This document shows, piece after piece, positions 19,110 to 27,884 of a stretch of DNA of 64,000 nucleotides. The position numbers and the translations under genes are program-made. The DNA is taken from contig NZ_JACHJU010000001.1 of NCBI RefSeq assembly GCF_014203795.1, positions 2,046,001 to 2,110,000 on the forward strand, given 5' to 3'. The notes beneath the pieces were generated by a model. That model ran no database searches and was not told the DNA's origin. It was given only the letters and a program-made list of their open reading frames with translations. Every line of letters starts with the position of its first letter. Position 1 is the stretch's first letter. Source of the DNA: Streptosporangium album (GTDB taxonomy: Bacteria; Actinomycetota; Actinomycetes; Streptosporangiales; Streptosporangiaceae).

Positions 19110-20619
19110 TCTCGCCGGTGAGCACCGGGTGGAGCCACCCGAAGTTGATCAGCGCGAGGATCATGAAGGCCCCGGCGAACGCGGCTCCGGCCGCCCTGCG
19201 GTTGGGCGCGGCCTCCGCCTTTCCGATGACCAGCCCGGCGGCCAGGGTCAGCGCGAGGATCATGAAGGGGACCATGGGGATCGCGTAGAACAGATACATG
19301 GTCCGGTTGTCGGCGATGGCGTAGTAGAACCAGGGCAGCCAGCCGGCGGCGTAGCTCAGCAGGACGGCTCCGGCCCGCCAGTCGCGGGTGGCGACGTACC
19401 AGGCGACCATCGCGATGAGCGCGGCCAGCCCGCCGTACCAGATGACCGGGGTGCCGACCCCGAGCACCGCCTGGGCGCATTTCTCCGCCCCGCACCCGCT
19501 CGGGGGCGTCTCCCAGAAGAACGCCACCGGACGGAGCAGCAGCGGCCAGCTCCACGGATCGGACTGGTAGGGGTGCGGGGTCGTCAGGCCGGTGTGGTAG
19601 CCGAGGACCTGCACCTGGTAGGAGAGCCACGACCGGATCGAGTCGAAGACGAAGTAGGCGGGCCCCTGGGAGGTCGCCCGCTCCCAGTTGCGCCCCCAGC
19701 CGAGTGCGGAGACGAACCAGCCGGTCCACGAGATCAGATAGGTGATTGCCGGGACCACCGCCACGGCCGAGAGCGCGGTGGGCAGGTCCTTGCTGAGCGT
19801 CCCGCTGTAGGGCCTGCGCAGTCCGATCGCCCTGCGGGCTCCGGCGTCCCAGACGAGGGACATCACGGCGAAGGCGAGCAGGAAGAAGATTCCCGACCAC
19901 TTGACCGCGCACGCCGCGCCCAGACAGGCGCCGGCCGTGAGCCGCCACGGCCGCAGGCCCAGCCACGGGCCGTGGTCGGTCAGCGGCGAGGTCTCGTACC
20001 AGTCGACGAGCCGGCCGCGTGCCCGGTCGCGGTCGACCACCAGGCAGGCGAATCCGGCCAGCACGAAGAACATCAGGAAGATGTCCAGCAGCGCGGTCCG
20101 CGACAGCACGAAATGCAGCCCGTCCAGCGCGAGGAGCAGACCGGCCAGGCAGCCCAGCAGCGTGGAGCGGGTCATCCGGCGGGCGACCCGGGCCAGGATC
20201 AGGATCGACAGCACGCCGACCACGGCCCCGGCGAACCGCCAGCCGAACGGGTTCATGCCGAAGAGCTGCTCGCCGATGCCGATCATCCACTTGCCCAGCG
20301 GCGGATGGGCCACGTACAGCGGGCAGGGGTCGGCGCCGGGCGGAGCGCACGCGACCCAGATGCCGGTGTCTCCCGCGAGAAGCTTGCGGTCGGCGATCGG
20401 GTTCTCGACATTGCCGACCGAGGCCCGTTCCACGCCATAGGTGATCAGTGCGAACGCGTCCTTGACATAGAACGTCTCGTCGAACATGACCGCGTGCGGC
20501 CGGCCCAGGCCGGCGAACCGCAGGATCGCTCCAAACCCGGCGACCAGCAGCGGTCCCAGCCAGCCCCACAGGACGCTGCCCGGCATGGGGGGCGACAGTC
20601 GGTTCCGCATTAATCCCAT
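19057..20619 (-). CDS. pmt: Polyprenyl-phosphate-mannose protein mannosyltransferase (paralog 1)
   Basis: A PMT-family (GT39) enzyme of 520 aa that transfers mannose from polyprenyl-phosphate to serine or threonine of exported proteins. The catalytic DE pair is in VMFDETFYVKDAF after the first helix, followed by VAHPPLGKWMIGIGE and about ten membrane helices. It lies 21 bp downstream of rsmI on the same strand. Its central part is almost identical in DNA to the second pmt at 21615-23231, in inverted orientation. The soluble loop before HPPLGK differs most between paralogs, which could change acceptor choice. Confidence 0.93.
   Translation of the reverse strand: MGLMRNRLSPPMPGSVLWGWLGPLLVAGFGAILRFAGLGRPHAVMFDETFYVKDAFALITYGVERASVGNVENPIADRKLLAGDTGIWVACAPPGADPCPLYVAHPPLGKWMIGIGEQLFGMNPFGWRFAGAVVGVLSILILARVARRMTRSTLLGCLAGLLLALDGLHFVLSRTALLDIFLMFFVLAGFACLVVDRDRARGRLVDWYETSPLTDHGPWLGLRPWRLTAGACLGAACAVKWSGIFFLLAFAVMSLVWDAGARRAIGLRRPYSGTLSKDLPTALSAVAVVPAITYLISWTGWFVSALGWGRNWERATSQGPAYFVFDSIRSWLSYQVQVLGYHTGLTTPHPYQSDPWSWPLLLRPVAFFWETPPSGCGAEKCAQAVLGVGTPVIWYGGLAALIAMVAWYVATRDWRAGAVLLSYAAGWLPWFYYAIADNRTMYLFYAIPMVPFMILALTLAAGLVIGKAEAAPNRRAAGAAFAGAFMILALINFGWLHPVLTGEIIPHAQWWARMLLARWV
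19800..20313. repeat. Inverted DNA repeat shared by the two pmt genes (left copy)
   Basis: This block inside pmt paralog 1 is nearly identical, in opposite orientation, to 21975-22484 in paralog 2, with only a few base differences seen over about 500 bp. More diverged blocks continue further toward the 3' ends. Such identity at synonymous sites suggests recent gene conversion or duplication. Confidence 0.85.
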
Positions 20620-20640
20620 TTAGGAAATTATGGAGATAAA

Positions 20641-21477
20641 TCAGCCTCGATGGACGGCATCATAAAGATCGCGCTTGGGAATTCCCGCCGCCTTGGCCAC
20701 ATCGACGATCGCCTGCTTCTTCGGCACCCCGGTCTCCTGGCGGCGGGCCACTTCGGCGACCAGGTCCTCCATCACCGGCGGCAGGTCCTCCGGGACGTGC
20801 CCGGCGACGACCACGGTGATCTCCCCCTTGACCCCCTTGGCCGCCCATTCGGCCAGCTCGCCCAGGCCGCCCCGCCGTACCTCCTCGTAGGTCTTGGTGA
20901 GTTCCCGGCAGACCGCCGCCGGGCGGTCGGCGCCGAACCCCTGAGCCATCGCCTCCAGCGCGACCTGCAGCCGGTGCGGCGCCTCGAAGAACACCATCGT
21001 GCGTTCCTCTCCGGCCAGGGCGTCCAGCCTGCGGCCCCGCTCGCCCGGCTTGCGCGGCAGGAAGCCCTCGAAACAGAACCGGTCACTCGGCAGGCCGGAG
21101 ACGGCCAGCGCGGTGGTGACCGCGGACGGGCCCGGCAGCGAGGTGACCGTGATGCCGGCCTCGACGGCCAGATGGGTCAGGCGGTAGCCGGGGTCGGAGA
21201 CGCCGGGCATCCCGGCGTCGGTGATGATCAGGACGGTCCTGCCGTCCCGCAGGGCCGCGAGGAGCTCGGCGGCCCGCCCGGCCTCGTTGGCGTCGTAGTA
21301 GGAGACGACCCTGCCCGTGATCTCCGCGCCCAGCTCGCCGGCCAGGCGGCGCAGGCGGCGGGTGTCCTCGGCCGCGACCACGTCCGCGGTCTCCAACGCC
21401 TCTCGCAACCGGGGTGAGGCGTCACCCACCTGCCCGATCGGAGCCCCCGCGAGCACCAGCCTGCCGTTGTCCGTCAC
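20641..21477 (-). CDS. rsmI: 16S rRNA (cytidine(1402)-2'-O)-methyltransferase
   Basis: RsmI methylates the 2'-O of C1402 in 16S rRNA with SAM. The tetrapyrrole-methylase-like fold is shown by LVLAGAPIGQVGDASPRL, VVAAEDTRRLRRL, ITDAGMPGVSDPGY and the SLPGPSAVTTAL loop. A longer frame reaches 21522, but GTG 21477 has a good ribosome site (GGGGGAGG, 8 nt upstream) and starts at the conserved core, giving 278 aa. A pmt gene adjoining rsmI is the conserved actinobacterial arrangement; here there is one on each side. Confidence 0.94.
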   Translation of the reverse strand: MTDNGRLVLAGAPIGQVGDASPRLREALETADVVAAEDTRRLRRLAGELGAEITGRVVSYYDANEAGRAAELLAALRDGRTVLIITDAGMPGVSDPGYRLTHLAVEAGITVTSLPGPSAVTTALAVSGLPSDRFCFEGFLPRKPGERGRRLDALAGEERTMVFFEAPHRLQVALEAMAQGFGADRPAAVCRELTKTYEEVRRGGLGELAEWAAKGVKGEITVVVAGHVPEDLPPVMEDLVAEVARRQETGVPKKQAIVDVAKAAGIPKRDLYDAVHRG

Positions 21478-21614
21478 AGTCCCATCCTCCCCCATCACCG
21501 ATGAGGTCCCGTCCCCGCGCATAGTGCCCGCCCGTTGGGGGGATGCTCCTCTAATTAGGCATGTAGGCGGTGTTTCTTGGGTTGCCCGGTTGGAGGGGCC
21601 CGTACGATGTCCGG

Positions 21615-23231
21615 GTGGCCGTGACCGACTTCAGCAACCAGGCTTTCGACCAGCCGGACCCCCAGCCGGACGGCGGATCCCCGGGCTCCGTGCGTGATCG
21701 GCTGGTGCCGCCGATGCCGGGCAGTGTCCTGTGGGGCTGGCTGGGACCGTTGCTGATCGCCGGATTCGGGGCGATTTTGCGTTTCGTCGACTTGGGCCGC
21801 CCGCGCGCGGTCATGTTCGACGAGACGTACTACGCCAAGGACGCATTGGCGCTGATCAAGTTCGGTGCCGAACGGGCCGTCGTCAAGGACGCCGACAAGC
21901 TGCTGATGCAGAACAGCACGGAGATCTGGCAGCAGTGCGCGCCCGCCGATATCTCCAAGTGCGCCTCCTACGTGGTCCATCCGCCGCTGGGCAAGTGGAT
22001 GATCGGCATCGGCGAGCAGCTCTTCGGCATGAACCCGTTCGGCTGGCGGTTCGCCGGTGCCGTGGTCGGCGTGCTGTCGATCCTGATCCTGGCCCGGGTC
22101 GCCCGCCGGATGACCCGCTCCACGCTGCTGGGCTGCCTGGCCGGTCTGCTCCTCGCGCTGGACGGGCTGCATTTCGTGCTGTCGCGGACCGCGCTGCTGG
22201 ACATCTTCCTGATGTTCTTCGTGCTGGCCGGATTCGCCTGCCTGGTGGTCGACCGCGACCGGGCACGCGGCCGGCTCGTCGACTGGTACGAGACCTCGCC
22301 GCTGACCGACCACGGCCCGTGGCTGGGCCTGCGGCCGTGGCGGCTCGCGGCCGGCGCCTGTCTGGGCGCGGCGTGCGCGGTCAAGTGGTCGGGGGTCTTC
22401 TTCCTGCTCGCCTTCGCCGTGATGTCCCTCGTCTGGGACGCCGGAGCCCGCAGGGCGATCGGACTGCGCAGGCCCTACAGCGGGATGTTCGGCAAGGACC
22501 TGCCCACCCTGCTGGGCAGCATGGGTCTGGCCCCCGCCGCCGTCTACGTGGCCTCGTGGACCGGCTGGTTCGCCTCGTCCTCCGGCTGGGGGCGCAACTG
22601 GGAGCGGGCGACCTCCCAGGGGCCCGCCTACTTCGTCTTCGACTCGATCCGGTCGTGGCTGGACTACCACTTCCAGGTCCTGGGCTTCCACACCGGGCTG
22701 GCGACCCCGCACAGCTACCAGTCCGACCCGTGGAGCTGGCCGCTGCTGCTGCGTCCGGTGGCGTTCTTCTACGAGACGCCCAAGTCCGGATGCGGGGCGT
22801 CGGGATGCTCGCAGGCGGTGCTCGGGGTCGGCACCCCGGTCATCTGGTACGGCGGGCTGGCCGCGCTCATCGCGATGGTCGCCTGGTACGTCGCCACCCG
22901 CGACTGGCGGGCCGGAGCCGTCCTGCTGAGCTACGCCGCCGGCTGGCTGCCCTGGTTCTACTACGCCATCGCCGACAACCGGACCATGTTCCTGTTCTAC
23001 GCGATCCCCATGGTCCCCTTCATGATCCTCGCGCTGACCCTGGCCGCCGGACTGATCATCGGACCGGTGGACGCCGCGCCTCGGCGGCGGATCGTCGGCG
23101 CCTCGGTCGTGGGCGCCTTCACGCTGCTGGCGCTGATCAACTTCGGGTGGCTCTACCCGGTGCTCACCGCCGAGGTCATCCCCTACGCGGAGTGGCACGC
23201 GCGCATGATGTTCAAAAAGGGCTGGATCTGA
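21615..23231 (+). CDS. pmt: Polyprenyl-phosphate-mannose protein mannosyltransferase (paralog 2)
   Basis: A second PMT-family enzyme of about 538 aa, divergent from rsmI. The catalytic DE pair lies in VMFDETYYAKDAL and is followed by VVHPPLGKWMIGIGEQLF and the same series of membrane helices as paralog 1. The acceptor-side loop differs and contains extra cysteines (QQCAPADISKCAS and SGCGASGCSQA). GTG 21615 is chosen because it follows GGAGGGG, though spacing is long; the frame is open back to GTG 21570. Position divergent from rsmI matches the mycobacterial pmt, so this is probably the ancestral copy. Confidence 0.92.
   Translation: MAVTDFSNQAFDQPDPQPDGGSPGSVRDRLVPPMPGSVLWGWLGPLLIAGFGAILRFVDLGRPRAVMFDETYYAKDALALIKFGAERAVVKDADKLLMQNSTEIWQQCAPADISKCASYVVHPPLGKWMIGIGEQLFGMNPFGWRFAGAVVGVLSILILARVARRMTRSTLLGCLAGLLLALDGLHFVLSRTALLDIFLMFFVLAGFACLVVDRDRARGRLVDWYETSPLTDHGPWLGLRPWRLAAGACLGAACAVKWSGVFFLLAFAVMSLVWDAGARRAIGLRRPYSGMFGKDLPTLLGSMGLAPAAVYVASWTGWFASSSGWGRNWERATSQGPAYFVFDSIRSWLDYHFQVLGFHTGLATPHSYQSDPWSWPLLLRPVAFFYETPKSGCGASGCSQAVLGVGTPVIWYGGLAALIAMVAWYVATRDWRAGAVLLSYAAGWLPWFYYAIADNRTMFLFYAIPMVPFMILALTLAAGLIIGPVDAAPRRRIVGASVVGAFTLLALINFGWLYPVLTAEVIPYAEWHARMMFKKGWI
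21975..22484. repeat. Inverted DNA repeat shared by the two pmt genes (right copy)
   Basis: Partner of 19800-20313. The pair flanks rsmI, so recombination between arms would invert about 1.7 kb carrying rsmI and exchange the pmt 5' parts. Confidence 0.85.
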
Positions 23232-23343
23232 CCGTCTATACATATGAGCTGCTTAGAGCCGATTCCATAGGGTAGGGGACGTGCACGATCCATTACGTCA
23301 CGTTCATCGTCAGAGCAGGCCTGGATACGGCAGACTTCGAAGC

Positions 23344-24558
23344 ATGCCTGCACCGGACGTGGCCGCGCTCCTCTCCGAGCTGGAGCGATCCGAGCCCGGC
23401 GACGTCGAGCACGCCCGGAGCGCCATCGACTGGCTGACCGGCGGCGAGCCCCTGGAGACCATCACCGAGCTCAACGTGTGCGAGTTTCTCTGGTACACGC
23501 TGCCGACCAAGGTCGTCGGCGACCGCCCCGCGATCGCCCGCGCGCTGGGCAGCCTGCTGCGGCTGGGCGGCATGGAGCGCTACGCCGCGCTCTGCCTGTC
23601 CTCGACGACCGCGCAGATCCTGCGCACCTACGCCCGTTCCGGCGAGGACGCGGGGACGGCCTCCTACCAGAGCGCGCTGGACGCCACGGGCGTGCTCCCA
23701 CCCGACGTGCCCGAACTGCGGTGGAGCTCGATCATGGGCCCTGAGGAGCTGGGCGCGCACGGCGCCTGCTCCGCCGCCCTGGAGCTCGCCATCGTCTCCG
23801 GCGAGCTCACCGCGGACTCGTCCGAGCGGCAGGCGCTGACCCGCCACTGGCTGACGACACCCCGCGCCGAACTCGGCGGGGACAACTGGCTCCACCGGGT
23901 CCAGGGCGAGCGGCTGAACCGCTGGGTGCTCGGCCGGGGCGCCGCCTGGCGCGAGCTCGCCCAGCCCTTCGAGGTCCGCCTGCACGCCCCGATCCCGGCC
24001 CCGGCCGAGGACCATCTCGACGCGCTGCGGTGGCTGCTGGAGCTGGGCCGCCGGCCGGGCGGCATCCCGCTGACCCAACGGCACAACCTGGCCCGCTCCG
24101 TGCTCGCGGAGAGCACCTGGAGCGGAGCGGAGCTGGCGGCGGTCCGCGAGGTGGCCCAGGGGCCGATGGGTGCGCTGCGCCGCGCCGGCAGACGGTTGGT
24201 GATCACCTCGGCCGGAGAACGCCTGTTGCAGGACAACGACCAGCTCTGGGAGGCCGCGGCGGCGGCCCTGCTGGCCCCCGAGGCCGGGGAGCACGGTTTC
24301 CGGGCCTCGGCTCGGGAGGTGGCGCTGATGCTGCTCGCCGACGGCTCTCCCGCCGACCGTGACCGCATCGCCGCGGTGATCGTCTGCGAGGAGTGGCAGA
24401 TCTCCGAGATGGACGCCTCGCTGGCCGAGCTGGAACGGCGCCTGGACGCCTTCGGTCTCCGGCGGTCGGACACGCTTACCCCGGCGGGCCGGTCGGCCGC
24501 CCTGGCCGCGCTGCGGAGCCACGCGCTGCGGCCCCGGCGGTACGTCAGCATGAGCTGA
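23344..24558 (+). CDS. Hypothetical protein
   Basis: A 404-aa soluble, helix-rich, acidic protein with no motif I recognise. It has no signal peptide or membrane segment. The frame is open back to 23281, but ATG 23344 (MPAPDVAALLSELERSEPGDVEHA) begins where sequence looks like a normal protein. The C-terminal part (about 225-404) has regular alpha-helical segments that could be HEAT-like or winged-helix modules. It stands alone between pmt and a secreted inhibitor gene. Codon bias matches its neighbours, so it is a real gene. Confidence 0.7.
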   Translation: MPAPDVAALLSELERSEPGDVEHARSAIDWLTGGEPLETITELNVCEFLWYTLPTKVVGDRPAIARALGSLLRLGGMERYAALCLSSTTAQILRTYARSGEDAGTASYQSALDATGVLPPDVPELRWSSIMGPEELGAHGACSAALELAIVSGELTADSSERQALTRHWLTTPRAELGGDNWLHRVQGERLNRWVLGRGAAWRELAQPFEVRLHAPIPAPAEDHLDALRWLLELGRRPGGIPLTQRHNLARSVLAESTWSGAELAAVREVAQGPMGALRRAGRRLVITSAGERLLQDNDQLWEAAAAALLAPEAGEHGFRASAREVALMLLADGSPADRDRIAAVIVCEEWQISEMDASLAELERRLDAFGLRRSDTLTPAGRSAALAALRSHALRPRRYVSMS

Positions 24559-24706
24559 GCCCCCGGGGCGGTCTCCCCGTGTGGCTCAGGGCGCCCTGCT
24601 ATGCCCCAACGAGTGGAAATCAGGGGCGGTCATCCCTTCCCTCAGCAAGATCGAGCCAGGTATGTTTGTGCGGTCATCGAAAGAAAGTTTCACCAATGGA
24701 GGAACA

Positions 24707-25120
24707 TTGGGAAAGAAGCTTCAGATGCTGGCACTACCGATCGTGGCCGCTGCGCTGGCCACCCTGACGAGCGTTCCCGCCCAGGCAGCCGACGGCTACA
24801 ACCGATGCCATGACGACCACTACTGCCTGTTCTCCGGCCTCGACGGCACGGGCGACATCATCGAGATCCAGAGCGATACGCCGGATCTCGCCTCCCTCAA
24901 CATGGCCAGCAGGGCCAAGTCGGACTGGAATCGCACGGATTCCTACATCCACCTTTACTCCGAAGCCAATTACGGCGGCTGCTCCGCTCTGACCACCCCC
25001 GGCGGGAAGGGCAACTTCTTCAGCACGTACCGCGACTTCTTCAATTCCGTCCGCATCGGCGGTCCGAACGGCCCGTCCTGCCTCACCTTCTCGGGTTCAC
25101 GGGCCGACTCACACGGCTGA
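24707..25120 (+). CDS. Secreted peptidase-inhibitor family I36 / beta-gamma-crystallin-like protein
   Basis: The likely start is TTG 24707, placed 5 nt after GGAGG, because it yields a clean signal peptide (MGKKLQMLALPIVAAALATL, cleaved after AQA) and a 137-aa product; the longer frames upstream have no such signal. The mature protein of about 110 residues contains CLFSGLDGTG and YSEANYGGCSAL, typical Greek-key strands of the I36/SMPI and beta-gamma-crystallin group, with four cysteines forming probable disulfides. The family includes Streptomyces metalloproteinase inhibitors. Inhibitor function is inferred from family only. Confidence 0.72.
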   Translation: MGKKLQMLALPIVAAALATLTSVPAQAADGYNRCHDDHYCLFSGLDGTGDIIEIQSDTPDLASLNMASRAKSDWNRTDSYIHLYSEANYGGCSALTTPGGKGNFFSTYRDFFNSVRIGGPNGPSCLTFSGSRADSHG

Positions 25121-25183
25121 CGGAGCCCCAGGCGGCCGGGCATCGCACAGAAGCACACCGGCGATGCCCGGCCCGACCTGCGG

Positions 25184-25426
25184 CTACCGGAAGCGGGCGA
25201 CGAAGCGGCGTTGCCAGGGTGTCTCCACGGTGTGTGACGCGTAGTGCTCCCGGACGTAGGCGACCGCCTCGCGGCCCGGCACCCCGTCCAGAACGGCGAG
25301 GCAGGCCAGCGCGAAGGTGGGCACCGGCCCTTCCGGAAGAGGGCGCCTGAGTCCCCGTCCGCGGACGAGCCGGCCCGAGGGCAGGCGTAGCACGCCCGCC
25401 GCCGCGGGCTCCCAGGAAGCGATCAT
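25184..25426 (-). pseudogene. Protein-tyrosine phosphatase-like gene with internal deletion
   Basis: An 80-aa frame whose N-terminal part (AGVLRLPSGRLVRGRGLRRP) and C-terminal part (ALACLAVLDGVPGREAVAYV then VETPWQRRFV) match the two ends of a small actinobacterial protein-phosphatase family as I remember it. In the full family, the middle carries the P-loop cysteine motif (C-x5-R, usually GGxGRTGTALACL). Here PTF is joined directly to ALACL, so the whole active site is gone while the frame is kept. It is either a dead remnant or a small protein with a new role. The family comparison is from memory, not from alignment. Confidence 0.55.
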
Positions 25427-25517
25427 GGAGCGAGCGTAGCCTTCTTCTCCCGGCCGAGGTGGGACGGGATTCGGACTCGTCCACCGGGCTGGATGATTCG
25501 GGCGGTGCGCCTTAACC

Positions 25518-26741
25518 TCAGTGCACGTGCGCGCGAGGGACGTCCTGCGCGCTGAGGATGCGTTGCAGCCGCTCCAGCCCGGTGTGCAGGCTCTGGTCGT
25601 CCAGGGCGTAGGAGAGGCGCAGGCATCCGGGGGCGCCGAACGCCTCGCCGGGGAGCAAGGCCACACCGGCCTCGTCCAGGATGAACGTCGCCAGTTGCAC
25701 GGTGTTGGCGAAGGACTGGCCGAGGATCTTCCCGGCGAGCAGCCGTCTGACCGAGGGGAAGCAGTAGAACGCGCCTATCGGGGTCGGGCAGTCGACCCCG
25801 CGGATGCCCTGCAGTACGTCGACCATGAGCCGTCGGCGCCGGTCGTAGGCGGCGATGACGTCGTCGAAGCCGGGCCGGCCCGCCCGCAGCGCCGTGATCG
25901 CGGCCACCTGCGCGACGTTGGCGACGTTGGACGACATGTGCGACTGCAGGTTGACGGCGGCCTTGACGGCCTCGGCCGGGCCGTACAGCCAGCCCACCCG
26001 CCAGCCGGTCATGGCGTAGGTCTTCGACACGCCCCCGATGACGATGCACCGATCCCTGATCTCCGGAGCCGCCACCGGCATGGAGTCGGCCACCGCGCCG
26101 TCGTAGACGAGGTGCTGGTAGATCTCGTCGCTGATCACCCAGATTCCCCGCCGCGCCGCCCAGGCCCCGATGGCCCGGGTCTCCTCCCGCGTATAGACGG
26201 TCCCGGTCGGGTTGGCCGGGGAGCCGAAGATCAGCACCCTGGTCCGCGGCGTCAGCTGCGCGTCCAGGAGCTCGGGCGTCACCTTGTAGTCCTGCCGGGC
26301 ATCGGTGCGCACCGTGACCGGGGTCGCGCCCGCGAGGCGTACGGCCTCCGGGTAGGTGGTCCAGTAGGGGGCCGGCACGAGCGCCTCGTCGCCGGGATTC
26401 AGCAGGACCATGCAGGCGAGATATACCGCTTGCTTCGCGCCGTTGGTCACCATGATTTCCGCGTCGTCCAGCGCGAGACCCGTGTCCACGTGAACGGCCT
26501 GAGCGATCGCCCGGCGCAACTCGGGCAGCCCCGCCGCCGAGGTGTACCGGTGATTGACGGGGTCCGCACAAGCCCGCTGCGCCGCTTCGACAATGTGGTC
26601 GGGGGTCGGGAAATCCGGCTCCCCGGCGCCGAAACTCACGATGCGATGTCCCGCGGAACGCAACTCGGCGGCCCTGGACGAAACCGCCATCGTCGCGGAC
26701 CCGCCAATGGCGCCTGCTCTTTCGCTCAGTCCGATGGACAT
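25518..26741 (-). CDS. Class I/II PLP-dependent aminotransferase (aspartate aminotransferase-like)
   Basis: A 407-aa fold-type I aminotransferase. It has FGAGEPDFPTPDHI near residues 38-51, NGAKQAVYLA for the PLP phosphate, GSPANPTGTVYTREE, and the Schiff-base lysine in GGVSKTYAMTGWRVGW. The C-terminal arginine for the substrate carboxylate is in APGCLRLSYAL. It fits the AspC 1-gamma group that transaminates aspartate, aromatic or related amino acids. It is the third gene of the gntR-hisC-aspC operon, 36 bp after the second aminotransferase. Substrate is unknown. Confidence 0.9.
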   Translation of the reverse strand: MSIGLSERAGAIGGSATMAVSSRAAELRSAGHRIVSFGAGEPDFPTPDHIVEAAQRACADPVNHRYTSAAGLPELRRAIAQAVHVDTGLALDDAEIMVTNGAKQAVYLACMVLLNPGDEALVPAPYWTTYPEAVRLAGATPVTVRTDARQDYKVTPELLDAQLTPRTRVLIFGSPANPTGTVYTREETRAIGAWAARRGIWVISDEIYQHLVYDGAVADSMPVAAPEIRDRCIVIGGVSKTYAMTGWRVGWLYGPAEAVKAAVNLQSHMSSNVANVAQVAAITALRAGRPGFDDVIAAYDRRRRLMVDVLQGIRGVDCPTPIGAFYCFPSVRRLLAGKILGQSFANTVQLATFILDEAGVALLPGEAFGAPGCLRLSYALDDQSLHTGLERLQRILSAQDVPRAHVH

Positions 26742-26777
26742 GGTTCTCCTCTCACGATCACAAAAGGGTGCTGGAAA

Positions 26778-27884
26778 CTAACGGGTGACGTCGGCCAGGG
26801 CTTTGAGGAACACGTCGTTCTCGTCGGGATGTCCGACTGTGACGCGCAGCCATCCACCTGGACCCAAGTCACGCACCAGCACGCCCCGCCCGGCCAGCCG
26901 CGCGGCCACCGCCGACGAATCGGCGCCGGTGTCGAAGAACAGGAAATTCGCGTCGCTCCGCGCGACCGTGTGGCCGGAGGAGACCAAGGCGTCGCGCATT
27001 CTCCCGCGCTCGGCGAGAATGACCGGAATATTCGCCAGCAGCTCATCGGCGTGGTCGAGGGCGGCGAGCGCGACCGCCGCCGTCAGCGTCGACAGGTGGT
27101 ACGGCAAGGCGACGATCCGCAACGGAGTCAGCACATCAGCCGACGCGACCAGGAATCCCACGCGAATACCAGCGAACCCGAAAGCCTTCGACATCGTCCG
27201 GGATATCACGAGCTGCGGGTACCGGCTGAGCAGCCCTGCCCGACTCCCGACGGCGGAGAACTCGATATACGCCTCATCCAGCACCACCAGCCCAGGCCCG
27301 GCGTGCAGGACGGTGTCCAGCGTCGCGGGATCCAGCGGCGTCCCGGTCGGATTGTTGAGCGCGCAGAGGAAGACGATATCGGGCCGGTCGCGTTCGATCG
27401 CCGCGGCGGCAGCCTCCGGACTCAGCCCGAAATGCGAGTCGCGATCAGCCTGAATCCACCGGGTGCCGGTAACGGTCGCGATCTGTTCGTGCATCGAATA
27501 GGTGGGCCCGAATCCCAGGGCGGTTCTGCCGGGGCCGCCATAGGTCTGCAGCAGGTGCAGCAGCACCTCGTTGGAACCATTTCCGGGCCACACCATGTCG
27601 GCGCCGACGCCATGTCCGATGTATCGCGCCAATGCCGATCGCAGTGCGGAGAGGTCGCTGTCCGGATAACGGTTCGCGGTGGTGAGCGCTTTGGCGGCGG
27701 CGGAACACAACGCATCCAGATGCCGTCCGTCCGGCGGGCAGGGACTCTCATTGTTGTTCAACAGCGCGACAGGATCGACTGCCGAGGGAAACCGCCGCGT
27801 CCCGATCGTGTCGTAGGGGGAGGCCGCACGCAGATCATCCCGGACGGGCAGGGGTGCCGTACGTTCCTCTGAGGGAGCCAACAC
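26778..27884 (-). CDS. Histidinol-phosphate aminotransferase-like PLP enzyme
   Basis: A 368-aa HisC-family aminotransferase: LNNNESPCPPDG at the N-terminus, the PLP-phosphate site PGNGSNEVLL, NNPTGTPLD, VVLDEAYIEF and the PLP lysine in SRTMSKAFGFAGIRVGF. It starts with GTG directly after the gntR stop codon, so translation is probably coupled. No histidine-biosynthesis gene is nearby and the operon is under a catabolic-type GntR regulator, so it more likely acts on another amino acid than in histidine synthesis. HisC-like enzymes can also transaminate aromatic amino acids. Confidence 0.85.
   Translation of the reverse strand: MLAPSEERTAPLPVRDDLRAASPYDTIGTRRFPSAVDPVALLNNNESPCPPDGRHLDALCSAAAKALTTANRYPDSDLSALRSALARYIGHGVGADMVWPGNGSNEVLLHLLQTYGGPGRTALGFGPTYSMHEQIATVTGTRWIQADRDSHFGLSPEAAAAAIERDRPDIVFLCALNNPTGTPLDPATLDTVLHAGPGLVVLDEAYIEFSAVGSRAGLLSRYPQLVISRTMSKAFGFAGIRVGFLVASADVLTPLRIVALPYHLSTLTAAVALAALDHADELLANIPVILAERGRMRDALVSSGHTVARSDANFLFFDTGADSSAVAARLAGRGVLVRDLGPGGWLRVTVGHPDENDVFLKALADVTR

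Noticed and set aside
21555-23243. 562-aa minus-strand frame opposite pmt paralog 2, with an equivalent opposite paralog 1
   Set aside because: The similarity between the two shadow frames only reflects the near-identical pmt DNA; it is not independent evidence for a gene.
25521-27872. 783-aa plus-strand open frame
   Set aside because: Antisense to two clear aminotransferase genes with complete motifs; composition is that of a shadow frame.
26778-27884. Histidine biosynthesis hisC
   Set aside because: The enzyme family fits, but no other his gene is nearby and the gene is in a GntR-controlled catabolic operon, so the symbol was not assigned.
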